Program-made: the position numbers and the translations under genes | Assembly (NCBI RefSeq): GCF_001514495.1 | Contig: NZ_BCNM01000001.1 | Span: forward strand, 496,001-560,000 | Direction of reading: 5' to 3' | Source: Paenibacillus pabuli NBRC 13638 | GTDB taxonomy: Bacteria > Bacillota > Bacilli > Paenibacillales > Paenibacillaceae | DNA: 64,000 nucleotides | Notes under the pieces: model-generated | Databases searched by the model: none | What the model saw: only the letters and a program-made list of their open reading frames with translations | Told to the model about the DNA's origin: nothing | Part shown: piece by piece, positions 26,069 to 34,908 of the stretch | Layout: every line of letters begins with the position of its first letter | Numbering within the stretch: the first letter of the stretch is position 1

Positions 26069-26929
26069 TCATTCGTCGACATAGAATTTCATGTAGGATT
26101 TGGTTAAGGTTTGCTTGTTTTTAAAGTAGTCGATCTTATAGATACAGGAGTAAATTACGTTTAATACGTATTCAAAGGCGATTTGTGAGGAGAACGTACC
26201 AATCTTGGCATATTTCACTTCATCGTTAGGAACCTGTATACAGATTGTGCTGATACTAGCCAATTCACTTTGACTGGTTGCCGTGATGGTTATAAAAGGG
26301 ATGTTTTCGCTTTTAAAATATTGTGCGGCTCGTATGTAATCCGTCGACTTTCCATGATAGGTTAAGAAAATGGCGCAATCACGTGGTGTGAGATTGACAG
26401 TATGGTGCGCCCATTCGGATAGCTCAGTGGCAATCACGACATATTTATTGATTTTGAACAGTTTGTTTTGAAAACTCTTTGCTCGGATTTCTGAATCACC
26501 TTGTGCATAGATAAAAATTCGTTCCGCTTGATTCAGCAGCTGCGCCGTTTGAGACAATACATCATCATCCATAAACGCAAAGTTTTTTTGAATCGTTTCC
26601 TTCATTAATTCCGCAATTTCTTTTGCAACCTGAAGGGACGATTCATTCATACTGAATGGGTAATTGGGGTCCACATTGGAAATCTGCTGAGTGCTCTGTT
26701 GGAATTCGCGAGCAAGGCTGATAATGAACTCCTTGAAGCCGGATAGTCCAAGCTTGTGGGTCAAACGATTTATCGCGGAATGCGAAGTATATGTAACTTT
26801 TGCAAGCTCTTGAATGTTCAAGTGAAGGATATGCTCCCTATGAGTCAAAATATATGAAGCAATGCTTTTTTCATTAGGTGTAAAGTTGTGCATGTCTGAT
26901 AATTGTGTCAATATTTTCAACAAATTCAC
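26069..26929 (-). CDS. RpiR/MurR-family transcriptional regulator
   Basis: A 286-residue regulator. The N-terminal HTH_6 domain (1-75) has FTPNEKSIASYILTHREHIL and YTSHSAINRLTHKLGLSGFKEF. The SIS sugar-phosphate-binding domain (about 120-250) has IFIYAQGDSEIRAKSFQNKL and CAIFLTYHGKSTDY. The start is uncertain: GTG at 26929 or TTG at 26920 behind GGGGTGA. It is divergent from the Gfo/Idh/MocA gene at 27209, a common regulator-target arrangement. The effector is presumably a sugar phosphate or amino-sugar phosphate. Confidence 0.9.
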   Translation of the reverse strand: MNLLKILTQLSDMHNFTPNEKSIASYILTHREHILHLNIQELAKVTYTSHSAINRLTHKLGLSGFKEFIISLAREFQQSTQQISNVDPNYPFSMNESSLQVAKEIAELMKETIQKNFAFMDDDVLSQTAQLLNQAERIFIYAQGDSEIRAKSFQNKLFKINKYVVIATELSEWAHHTVNLTPRDCAIFLTYHGKSTDYIRAAQYFKSENIPFITITATSQSELASISTICIQVPNDEVKYAKIGTFSSQIAFEYVLNVIYSCIYKIDYFKNKQTLTKSYMKFYVDE

Positions 26930-27064
26930 CCCAGATTAATTGATATAACGCTGATCGAGAACGTAAAATAAACATTTTGTTTAAAAATAATCCTTTCTAC
27001 ATACGAATCCTTGGTCATATGTACCGTTATTGTCGCAAATCCCCTACATTGCTCGTTCCTCTAC

Positions 27065-27193
27065 TATAATAAATGAAAAAGAGCTGGGGGGGAATGAATA
27101 TGCTAACTTTGGTATAGATCTACCGATCATTATGGCATCCTGACATATCTGGATGATGATTTTGAAGTAAAAGTATCTCTGAAAATGGCATAA
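27065..27193 (+). pseudogene. Possible gene remnant between promoter and oxidoreductase
   Basis: A TATAAT at 27065 and GGGGGGG at 27086-27092 lead to ATG codons at 27094 and 27100, but that frame stops after a few codons at 27115-27117. In another frame 28 codons read coding-like from 27107 to TAA at 27191-27193 (DHYGILTYLDDDFEVKVSLK near the end). This looks like the two ends of a gene that lost its middle or suffered a frameshift. I do not recognise the family, and chance cannot be excluded. Confidence 0.3.
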
Positions 27194-27208
27194 AGGAGTG
27201 AAACTAAT

Positions 27209-28198
27209 ATGAAACTCGGAATCGTCGGAGCCGGAATGATTGTAGGAGATTTATTGAGCTTTATCCAAGACATACCTACGGTTATTTTACAGGCCATCTG
27301 CTCCAGACCCAGCCATCATGATAAATTGCTTTCTCTGCAGAACCAGTATCGGTTTGAGCAGATTTACACGGATTATAGTGAAATGCTTGCAAATGAGGAT
27401 GTAGATACGATATACATCGGACTGCCCAATCACCTGCATTATTCATATGCCAAAGAAGCTTTATTTGCTGGCAAACATGTAATTTGTGAGAAGCCGTTTA
27501 CGTCCAACCTCCAAGAATTTTTAGAACTCAAAGAGATTGCTCAGCAAAAAAAACGGGTATTGATTGAAGCCATTTCGAATCAGTATTTGAAAAATGTATT
27601 TTCCATGAAAGAGTATTTACCCAGGCTTGGGGATATCAAAATCGTGGAGTGCAACTATTCTCAGTATTCGTCGCGCTATGCAGCTTTCCAAGCCGGTAAA
27701 GTGCTGCCCGCGTTTAATCCCGAAATGTCTGGTGGAGCCTTGATGGACATTAATTTGTATAATATTCATCTCGTAGTCGGTTTCTTCGGAAGCCCCGAGA
27801 AGGTGGAGTATTGGGCCAACTTGGAACGCGGAATTGACACATCAGGGATGCTGCTGTTGGATTACGGGAATTTCAAATGTGTATGCATAGGTTCCAAAGA
27901 CAGTACAGCACCTAATGCAGTGAACATTCAGGGCAATAAAGGACATATACACATGGCGAGTTCAGCGAATACATGCGAATCTTTTGAGCTCACACTTCAC
28001 AAAGAAACACCTATTCGGATAGATCATAAAGATCATCCACATCGCATGTATGACGAGTTTATTGAGTTTGATCGGATCATCAGGGAACTGGATCTGAATA
28101 AAACAGCCGAAATGCTGGAGCATAGTGAGAGGGTGATGACGGTTATTGAGCAAGCCAAACAGTCCGCTAGTCTTGTATTTGGCCCTGATCAAAAATAA
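27209..28198 (+). CDS. Gfo/Idh/MocA-family oxidoreductase
   Basis: A 329-residue NAD(P)-dependent dehydrogenase. The Rossmann domain starts LGIVGAGMIVGD and continues to the conserved VICEKPFTSN, whose Lys is the catalytic/cofactor residue of the family. The C-terminal alpha/beta domain contains MSGGALMDINLYNIH, where the D/N-x3-H motif is typical. AAAGGAGTG precedes the ATG. Divergent from the RpiR regulator, which probably controls it. These enzymes oxidise or epimerise sugars, inositols or amino-sugars; the substrate is not visible. Confidence 0.9.
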   Translation: MKLGIVGAGMIVGDLLSFIQDIPTVILQAICSRPSHHDKLLSLQNQYRFEQIYTDYSEMLANEDVDTIYIGLPNHLHYSYAKEALFAGKHVICEKPFTSNLQEFLELKEIAQQKKRVLIEAISNQYLKNVFSMKEYLPRLGDIKIVECNYSQYSSRYAAFQAGKVLPAFNPEMSGGALMDINLYNIHLVVGFFGSPEKVEYWANLERGIDTSGMLLLDYGNFKCVCIGSKDSTAPNAVNIQGNKGHIHMASSANTCESFELTLHKETPIRIDHKDHPHRMYDEFIEFDRIIRELDLNKTAEMLEHSERVMTVIEQAKQSASLVFGPDQK

Positions 28199-28234
28199 TC
28201 TCAAGGATCTCAAGTATAGCCTCTATTATTGGAG

Positions 28235-28273
28235 CACTGATCTGACACACAAGGTTTTCAGATCAGTGTTTTT
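28235..28273 (+). terminator. Intrinsic terminator after the Gfo/Idh/MocA gene
   Basis: CACTGATCTGA at 28235-28245 pairs with its perfect complement at 28258-28268, followed by TTTTTG. Confidence 0.88.
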
Positions 28274-28348
28274 GAGGATTGTATTTGTACCTATTGTACA
28301 TTCAGTGTGTTGAACGAGACTCTGTGCGGAGATGCTACATAATGTAAG

Positions 28349-29242
28349 TCAAATCTCTTTGGACATTGCATCAAAATAGGCTGTAACAACACTGCGAAAT
28401 TCTAAAGCAGCCTTTGAAATGTACCTGTTTTTGTGTGACAATAAGGCAATTTCCCGAACGAGTCTCTGTTCCTCCACCTGAAGATATGCAATACGTTCAT
28501 GCGGAGATTTTGCTGTACTTGGTATAAATGCAAGGCCGATCCCCGCTTCCACAAGTGCAGTTAATCTTGCAGGCTCATCTCCTTCATATACATACTTCGG
28601 CACAAAACCGGCGGACTGACACATGGAGTCCACCAAATCACGAACACCATATCCTTTCTTCACACCAACAAACCACTCATCTTTCAGCTCAGCTATGCTT
28701 ATCTTACTCCGATCCGCATACCGATGGCCCATGGGAACGGCTATTACAATGGGGTCTGCGAACAGGATCTGACATTCGATATCATCACCTTGAATTGGAG
28801 GAGAAGATAGGCAAAAATCGACCTCACCCCGATGTAGAAGCTTGGACATGTGTTCTAAGGAAACCATTTGTACATGAAACTGAACATTCGGCTTGTTCTT
28901 TCGAAATTCCCGCAGTATACCGGGTAACGTGCTTGCCGTAGTGACCGCTAATTGTAGCGTACCCTCATCCGGCTTGGACAGATCAGCAATTTCCCGCTCT
29001 CCCTGCTCCAATTCGAACAACGCTTTTTCAGTTCGGTGAAGAAATGTTCTTCCGAATTCATTAAGCCGCAGCTTTCTCCCAATTCGATCAAATAAAGGAG
29101 CTCCCAGGTCCTCCTCTAACCGTTGTATTGTTTTGCTTAGTGAGGATTGAGTGACATGCAGCTTTCCCGCAGCTTCCGTAACATGCTCGCATCTTGCCAC
29201 CGTCAAAAAATATTTTAGTTGAAGAAGCTCCATCTGCATCAT
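28349..29242 (-). CDS. LysR-family transcriptional regulator
   Basis: A 297-residue LysR regulator. The helix-turn-helix lies at about residues 5-62 (LLQLKYFLTVARCEHVTEAA and LHVTQSSLSKTIQRLEEDLG), followed by the substrate-binding domain. In-frame ATGs at 29242, 29239 and 29233 are possible; the one at 29233 gives the family-standard MELLQLKYF and has GAAGGA 9 bases upstream. It is divergent from the MFS transporter, with 99 bases between them, so it probably regulates that exporter. Confidence 0.92.
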   Translation of the reverse strand: MMQMELLQLKYFLTVARCEHVTEAAGKLHVTQSSLSKTIQRLEEDLGAPLFDRIGRKLRLNEFGRTFLHRTEKALFELEQGEREIADLSKPDEGTLQLAVTTASTLPGILREFRKNKPNVQFHVQMVSLEHMSKLLHRGEVDFCLSSPPIQGDDIECQILFADPIVIAVPMGHRYADRSKISIAELKDEWFVGVKKGYGVRDLVDSMCQSAGFVPKYVYEGDEPARLTALVEAGIGLAFIPSTAKSPHERIAYLQVEEQRLVREIALLSHKNRYISKAALEFRSVVTAYFDAMSKEI

Positions 29243-29341
29243 TCCTTCATTCCTTTTAGTACATCAAATCATAACATATAATGCGTTGGAATAAATAAGT
29301 GATTTCAAGTAAGATGACAGCAGAAGAAGGAGGTTGCACAA

Positions 29342-30727
29342 ATGAACGTTCGAAATAGAGGGTTGATGTTATCTGTTGGATTAGGAATCCTGCTGAATCC
29401 GTTAAACTCTTCCATGATTTCTGTAGCCATCGCCAGACTGCAGCAAGTGTATCAACTCGATTTTACAGCTGTTTCGTGGATTATTTTTTCGTTCTACATT
29501 GCGAGTGCTGTCGCTCAACCAATCATGGGCAAGTGTAGCGATCTGTTTGGCCGCAGAAAAATATTCCTAATTGGTCTTGTAGTTGTCTTCGTTTCATCCA
29601 TGTTGGCTCCGTTATCCCCAAGTTTCGGTTGGCTCATCGTGTTTCGGATCATTCAATCCGTTGGCACAAGCATGATGGTCGCCGTAGGAATGGCGATCGT
29701 GCGAATTCACGTAACTGAAAAACAAGCTTCCGCCTTGTCTGTTCTGGCCATATTTCTGTCAGGAGCGGCTGCGATCGGCCCCTTTATAGGTGGAATATTG
29801 ATTCATTGGTGGGACTGGCATAGCATATTCATCGTTAACATTCCGTTTGTAATGGCAAGCTTTTGGTTCGCCTGGAAAACAATCCCCAAGGATGAGCAAT
29901 CCAACTCCATTTCCGGCCACATGAGCATTCGAAGATGGCTGAAGTTGATAGATGCGCCAGGCATCCTGCTGTTTACCGTAGCTTTGGTGACTCTGCTAAT
30001 GGGTCTTCTCTCAATCAAATCAACGGGAGATATTTTAATATGGAGTATTATACAGTTGGCAATCGGTTTGATCGCACTGATTATGTTTATACGTCATGAA
30101 CTAAAAACAGCTTCCCCTTTTATTCCTCTGCAAGCATTCGCTACATATCCCGAAATGACTTTGGTAAATGTACAGTACATGCTGGTTAACATTCTGTTTT
30201 ACGCTCTTTTCTTCGGAATACCCAGCTATTTGCAGCAAGTACGTCATCTTAACGAAGTTCATGCAGGAATGACCATGTTAGCCCTCGGTTTATGTTCCCT
30301 CATCATTTCACCTATTGCAGGGCGGTGGATTGACAAATCGGGGGCACGACCTGCCTTAATCGTTTCGGCTGTGTTAATGACATTTGGTTCAATACTGGTC
30401 ATACTATTGCATGAAGCTTCCCCGATCATCATTGTCATTATGGCATTAGCTGTATTTGGTATTAGTAATGGCTTAAACGCAGTTGCTCTGCAGGCTGCTC
30501 TGTTCAAGAGCACACCCAAAGAAATGATCGGTGTCGCATCGGGGATTTTTAACACATCTCGATATCTGGGTACCATTGTATCCTCATTATTGATTGGTAT
30601 CGTCATGGGAGATACATTTAGTGTTAAAGGATTTCAAATGCTTGGCGTCATCCTTACGTTATTAGCAGTATTTTTGATCATCATGAGTTTACGTCATCAA
30701 AGATCATCGGAAATGCAAGCTGTTTGA
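29342..30727 (+). CDS. MFS transporter, DHA2/EmrB-QacA type
   Basis: A 461-residue membrane protein with about 14 hydrophobic segments. The loop 2-3 signature of the major facilitator superfamily is seen as GKCSDLFGRRK, and the antiporter motif C region follows (AAAIGPFIGGILIHWWDW). These are hallmarks of the drug:H+ antiporter 2 family. AGAAGGAGGTTGCACAA precedes the start. The substrate is unknown; the divergent LysR gene is the likely regulator. Confidence 0.9.
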   Translation: MNVRNRGLMLSVGLGILLNPLNSSMISVAIARLQQVYQLDFTAVSWIIFSFYIASAVAQPIMGKCSDLFGRRKIFLIGLVVVFVSSMLAPLSPSFGWLIVFRIIQSVGTSMMVAVGMAIVRIHVTEKQASALSVLAIFLSGAAAIGPFIGGILIHWWDWHSIFIVNIPFVMASFWFAWKTIPKDEQSNSISGHMSIRRWLKLIDAPGILLFTVALVTLLMGLLSIKSTGDILIWSIIQLAIGLIALIMFIRHELKTASPFIPLQAFATYPEMTLVNVQYMLVNILFYALFFGIPSYLQQVRHLNEVHAGMTMLALGLCSLIISPIAGRWIDKSGARPALIVSAVLMTFGSILVILLHEASPIIIVIMALAVFGISNGLNAVALQAALFKSTPKEMIGVASGIFNTSRYLGTIVSSLLIGIVMGDTFSVKGFQMLGVILTLLAVFLIIMSLRHQRSSEMQAV

Positions 30728-30821
30728 GCTAATTAAACAAGCCATTTGAGCTTCGTAGCAAATCATCTGTTCCCGATTCCTGTTATTCTATTACTAAAAG
30801 ATTAAAAAGGCGGGACTGTTC

Positions 30822-31739
30822 ATGTCCATGAGAACCGAAAAAATAGCGAAAGCACCACAAAAACTCGAAAGTGCACCAGATAAACAAGGAAGCTTGAAGC
30901 AGAACGGGCTATCCATTATTAAATTTTGCTTGCACACACATGGCACAACAGGATCATATTTTCTAAAAGATCACATGTTGTTATTTGTGAAGTCGGGCAT
31001 ATATACTGTTCGTTTTGGGGACCACAAGTACACCGTGCGCAGTAATGAAATGGTGTTTCTTCACAAATCGATTCGGATTGACTACGAAAAATCGGGTGAA
31101 CCCGGTTCAGAGTTCAAGTTGGATTATATAATGTTTTTCCTTAATGAGAATATGCTTGAGGAATTTGTCCAATTCTCTGGGTATAAGCCGATTTATCGGG
31201 TGAATGAACCTGTTTCGGTGTCCATCATTACAGTCGATGAATTCACTCGAGCTTATATCGAATCTTTAAAACCCTATTTGGAAAGTCCTGATGAGGTAAA
31301 AGACGGACTGGTACGGCTGAAGTTTATGGAGCTCTTGTATCACTTGGCGGACTCCAATAATCATTTCTTACTTGAGCTTCTGCAACCAGGTCGAGATAAA
31401 AACAGTAGCATTAGCAAGATTATGGAGGATAATATTACGAATCCCGTGTCCATTAGCGACCTGGCTTATTTGTCGGGCAGAAGCCTGTCTACGTTCAAAC
31501 GAGATTTTCAGGCGATATACCACACTTCACCCCTGAAGTGGATTCGCAATCGGAGATTGGATCAAGCCAAGAAACTGTTGTTGGAGACAACACTGTCCGT
31601 TACCGAGATCTGTTTTTCAACAGGTTTTGAGAACGTTGCCCATTTCTCCAAAGTGTTCAAACTTCAATTCGGGCTTCCACCGTCAGAGTTTCGACTTCAA
31701 AGTCATCCAAGAGAGGAATCGATCAAATGGAATATGTGA
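30822..31739 (+). CDS. AraC-family transcriptional regulator
   Basis: A 305-residue regulator. The N-terminal region (about 30-180) is a cupin-like ligand-binding domain (HMLLFVKSGIYTVRFGDHKY). The C-terminal AraC domain (about 195-295) holds both helix-turn-helix units (ISDLAYLSGRSLSTFKRDF and ICFSTGFENVAHFSKVFK). Its end overlaps the aldo/keto reductase gene by 13 bases, so the two are translated from one transcript and the regulator probably controls that enzyme. Confidence 0.9.
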   Translation: MSMRTEKIAKAPQKLESAPDKQGSLKQNGLSIIKFCLHTHGTTGSYFLKDHMLLFVKSGIYTVRFGDHKYTVRSNEMVFLHKSIRIDYEKSGEPGSEFKLDYIMFFLNENMLEEFVQFSGYKPIYRVNEPVSVSIITVDEFTRAYIESLKPYLESPDEVKDGLVRLKFMELLYHLADSNNHFLLELLQPGRDKNSSISKIMEDNITNPVSISDLAYLSGRSLSTFKRDFQAIYHTSPLKWIRNRRLDQAKKLLLETTLSVTEICFSTGFENVAHFSKVFKLQFGLPPSEFRLQSHPREESIKWNM

Positions 31740-32719
31740 AACTTGGAAATACTGGATTAGATGTTTCTCGGCTATGTCTTGGCTGTATGGGCTTTGGAGA
31801 AGCAGGTCGTGGATTTCACCAATGGGTACTTGGTGAAGAGAATAGCCGTCCGGTTATTCAAAAGGCTTTGGAACTTGGTATCAATTTCTTCGATACAGCT
31901 AATGTATACGCAGGAGGGACCAGCGAAGAAATTCTCGGCCGGGCTCTTAAAGACTATGCGAATCGCGATGAAATTGTTATTGCAACAAAAGTGTTTTCCC
32001 GTATGCATGAAGGCCCTAATGGCTCCGGCCTTTCTCGTAAAGCCATTATGAGCGAGATGGATAAGAGCCTCAAGCGATTGGGTACCGACTACGTGGATCT
32101 ATATCAAATTCATCGCTGGGATCCACACACACCTATTGAAGAGACCATGGAAGCACTACATGATATAGTAAAGGCTGGGAAAGCAAGATATATTGGTGCT
32201 TCTGTTATGTCTGCATGGCAATTCCAAAAGGCTTTATATGTGGCTGAGAAAAATGGATGGACCCGATTTGTATCCATGCAGAATCACTATAACCTGATCT
32301 ATCGTGAAGAAGAAAGGGAGATGCTTCCTCTATGCCAGGCTGAACAAATCGGTGTAATTCCATTTAGCCCGCTTGCGTCTGGTCGTTTGACACGTGATTG
32401 GGACGAAACAACTTATCGTTCGGAAACTGATCAAGTTCAAAAGGCAAAATACGATGCAACAGCCAGTACCGATCGATTGGTAGTAGAGCGGGTTGCAGAA
32501 ATCGCAGAAAAGCACGGCGTACCTCGGGTTCAAATTGCACTTGCCTGGCTGCTGCAGAAAGATCCGGTTACAGCCCCTATTATCGGTGCAACCAAAATAT
32601 CTCATCTCCAAAATGCCGTAGATGCACTTTCCATTACGTTAACTTCTGACGAAATTGCGTCTTTGGAAGAACCGTATGTACCACACCCGTTATATGGATC
32701 AAACATTGGTTTTAAATAA
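31727..32719 (+). CDS. Aldo/keto reductase
   Basis: A 330-residue cytoplasmic NADPH-dependent reductase with the (beta/alpha)8 fold. The catalytic tetrad is visible: Asp and Tyr in FFDTANVYAGGTSEE, Lys in IVIATKVFS and His in YQIHRWD. The cofactor-binding end PIIGATKISHLQNAVDAL is also typical. It resembles the YdhF/YajO/Kv-beta-related group (VKLGNTGLDVSRLCLGCMGF at the start). Expressed with the overlapping AraC regulator. Substrate not predictable. Confidence 0.92.
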   Translation: MEYVKLGNTGLDVSRLCLGCMGFGEAGRGFHQWVLGEENSRPVIQKALELGINFFDTANVYAGGTSEEILGRALKDYANRDEIVIATKVFSRMHEGPNGSGLSRKAIMSEMDKSLKRLGTDYVDLYQIHRWDPHTPIEETMEALHDIVKAGKARYIGASVMSAWQFQKALYVAEKNGWTRFVSMQNHYNLIYREEEREMLPLCQAEQIGVIPFSPLASGRLTRDWDETTYRSETDQVQKAKYDATASTDRLVVERVAEIAEKHGVPRVQIALAWLLQKDPVTAPIIGATKISHLQNAVDALSITLTSDEIASLEEPYVPHPLYGSNIGFK

Positions 32720-32726
32720 TCGTACA

Positions 32727-32762
32727 CCCCAAGCCCCCGAATCATTATTTGGGGGTTGGCTT
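32727..32762. terminator. Bidirectional terminator between the aldo/keto reductase and DUF2306 genes
   Basis: CCAA-G-CCCCC pairs with GGGGG-TTGG around an AT-rich loop. It lies between two convergent genes, 8 bases after one stop and overlapping the end of the other. Confidence 0.65.
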
Positions 32763-33380
32763 CATTCTGATGATCATTTCCGAAATCACTAGTAGTAATG
32801 CAATAGTTCCATAAATACCGATCGTGTAGCTTATAGTATAAGCCAACCCGAATCCCTGATGAACAAGGGTTGTCATGAGATGAATGAACATGTTTGTAAA
32901 GCAGAAGGCATAACTTCGGATCATCCAGTTCCGGTGTTGGATCATACGTTTCTTTTTAATCTGAATAAGAGCCGTAATTGTGATAAACAGCCATATGATA
33001 TTTAGCGCATTAAAGCCCATACTGCTTATCTTTCCGCCAGTTGCGTAAGGAGCCATATACCCCGAAGTCAGTACAACAAGCAGGACGGATACGATATATA
33101 CATAACCGTTTATGCGGTGGAACTTGCGGCTCTTTTCAAAGATCCGACTAGAGAAGTTGAGCAATCCGGACGCCATAGCCAAACATGCAAATGCAACATG
33201 AATGTACATGATATTCAGCCAGATCGGAAGATTAAGCTCGCGCTTTAACCCCGTCTTTTGGCTCAAAAATTCCGAAGCTTCTGGGTCGACCCAATAGTTC
33301 TTAATTAAAGCATACAGGATAAATAAACTGCTGACACAAGCCAACCATCCATATAATGTTGTCCGTTTCTTCATACCCAT
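32745..33380 (-). CDS. DUF2306-family membrane protein
   Basis: A 211-residue membrane protein with about six or seven helices. The pattern IHVAFACLAMASGLLNF, then KFHRINGYVYIVSVLLVVLTSGYMAPYATGG (in parts: KFHRINGYVYIV, SGYMAPYATGG) and HRNWMIRSYAF fits DUF2306, with conserved His residues in helices that suggest a heme-binding or related role, though none is proven. The ATG at 33380 follows GGGGG by 6 bases; a TTG lies at 33386. No clear functional partner nearby. Confidence 0.75.
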   Translation of the reverse strand: MGMKKRTTLYGWLACVSSLFILYALIKNYWVDPEASEFLSQKTGLKRELNLPIWLNIMYIHVAFACLAMASGLLNFSSRIFEKSRKFHRINGYVYIVSVLLVVLTSGYMAPYATGGKISSMGFNALNIIWLFITITALIQIKKKRMIQHRNWMIRSYAFCFTNMFIHLMTTLVHQGFGLAYTISYTIGIYGTIALLLVISEMIIRMKPTPK

Positions 33381-33424
33381 CCACAACCCCCGAGACTACT
33401 TTTTGTTACTCATAGATAAGCAAG

Positions 33425-34468
33425 CTAGTTTATTCGTTTTCCTGTTAATTTGGATGCAGGAAGGAGGCCGGCCTTTGCGATTCCGCTCATCTGATCTCCG
33501 TCTGCGCTAACTTCAAATTTCAGATTCAAACGCATAGGTTTGGTGATCGCCAGAGACCAAGTCAGTTTGTTATTATAAAAAATAGGGTTCAGAAATGCAA
33601 TCGTTTCGTCGCCTTGTGTTGCCGTACCTTCAATAATATCGTTATGTGTCGTTATGCAGAGCTTGACCTCCATCTTACCGACAGGTGTGGCGATAGTCGT
33701 ATCCCAATTTCCGTCGAATAGAGAAGCCACTGTATTTTGCTTATGGACTGGGGAAGAAGTCATCCCAGCCGCTTGGTTCTTTACAATGTTGGGTTCGTTG
33801 TCCGTCAACACATGGTGATTGCCTGGTTCAATACCAATACCTTTCTCCCTCCAAACCGTTCCTCTTCGTTCGTACTCGAACAACTGCTCTACTGCGTGGG
33901 CGATGCGCGGTCCCAGTTCACGTTCCACCAGATACAGCGCAACATCGAGCCCCGAGGTCACACCGCCGCCGGTAACCAGATTCCCATCATCCACTACGCG
34001 AGCCGGGATTGGAATGGCCCCGGTTGCCCCAAGCAGTTCCATACCCAAACGATGGGTAACCGCAGCTCTGCCTTCCAGGAGTCCTCCCATGGCTAACAAG
34101 AGGGAACCGCCGCAGACCGTAGCCACTACAACGTTTTTGTGTTCGAGAGCTGCCCTGATCATGGTTGTTAACTCCGTATTCATGGCCCTGCCCAGAATAG
34201 CTGGAATCGAGTCTGGACCATCGCCTTCAACCTCACCGGCTGCGCCAGGCACAAGTATGATACCCGGACGTGCCGGGTCCAGTGTCCCGTTCGCTTCAAT
34301 TTTCAATCCATTTACACCGCTAGTCACAGATCTTGGTCCTTCAGCCGTAACCAGTTCTACCCTTAACGCGTTGTCGGTATGCATGGAAGCGGAGCAAAAT
34401 ACTTCATAAGGTGCAATGGCATCCAGTAAGTCGAAGCCATCAAATAACACGATTTGTACAGTAAACAT
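33425..34468 (-). CDS. DJ-1/PfpI-family protein with extra C-terminal calycin-like domain
   Basis: A 347-residue protein. Residues 1-about 205 form a DJ-1/PfpI domain of the isonitrile hydratase-like group, with FDGFDLLDAIAPYEVF at the start and the nucleophilic Cys in VVVATVCGGSLLLAMGGLLEG (VATVCGGSLLLA). After a linker of about 45 residues, a second domain of about 95 residues (FDGNWDTTIATPVGKMEVKL to LTGKRIN) has the spacing of a small lipocalin/calycin barrel domain, normally found alone. The fusion is unusual. Cytoplasmic, no signal peptide. Function unknown; a hydratase or chaperone/deglycase activity would be the family guess. Confidence 0.8.
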   Translation of the reverse strand: MFTVQIVLFDGFDLLDAIAPYEVFCSASMHTDNALRVELVTAEGPRSVTSGVNGLKIEANGTLDPARPGIILVPGAAGEVEGDGPDSIPAILGRAMNTELTTMIRAALEHKNVVVATVCGGSLLLAMGGLLEGRAAVTHRLGMELLGATGAIPIPARVVDDGNLVTGGGVTSGLDVALYLVERELGPRIAHAVEQLFEYERRGTVWREKGIGIEPGNHHVLTDNEPNIVKNQAAGMTSSPVHKQNTVASLFDGNWDTTIATPVGKMEVKLCITTHNDIIEGTATQGDETIAFLNPIFYNNKLTWSLAITKPMRLNLKFEVSADGDQMSGIAKAGLLPASKLTGKRIN

Positions 34469-34487
34469 TCATCTAGCCCCTTTATCT

Positions 34488-34709
34488 TTAATTGGTCAAA
34501 AGATCCTTCAGCATTTGATATTCCTTCTCGTCAATTTCTCCTTTAGCCATTCGAGTCTTCAGTATCAAAGTGATGGCACGTTCTTCCCCGCTGCGATCGT
34601 TGTAACGATGACGAATCATGTATATACGAAGCGCCACGAAGCAAAACAGCGTGAGACAAAACAAAGCTCCAAAGTAAAAAAATGAAAATCCGTTGTTTTC
34701 CAAACCCAT
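34488..34709 (-). CDS. Small membrane protein with SHOCT domain
   Basis: A 73-residue protein. One transmembrane helix (FSFFYFGALFCLTLFCFVAL) is followed by a basic stretch and a C-terminal SHOCT motif (ILKTRMAKGEIDEKEYQMLK), a short domain found at the ends of many bacterial membrane proteins. The ATG at 34709 has AAAGGAGG at ideal spacing, so the longer open frame upstream is not used. It starts 20 bases before the PfpI gene in transcription terms on the other side and may be co-transcribed with it. Confidence 0.8.
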   Translation of the reverse strand: MGLENNGFSFFYFGALFCLTLFCFVALRIYMIRHRYNDRSGEERAITLILKTRMAKGEIDEKEYQMLKDLLTN

Positions 34710-34908
34710 ACGAAAACCTCCTTTTTCTGCTGCGTTGGACGAATTAGAATGTAGGTCGTCCGTACTCACAGGTAAAATCATAACAAACGAATATCTCAAA
34801 GGAAGTCGTAAAAAGGTCACAAAATGATAAACAAATCATCACAAAATATAACTTTGTCTTGGTTCCAAAAGAAAAAATGATAAACTAGATGGCAGAGGTG
34901 GGATAAGT

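Noticed and set aside
33819..34409. Plus-strand open frame of 196 codons opposite the PfpI gene
   Set aside because: Antisense to a recognisable DJ-1/PfpI domain; composition Ser/Pro/Arg-rich as expected of a shadow.
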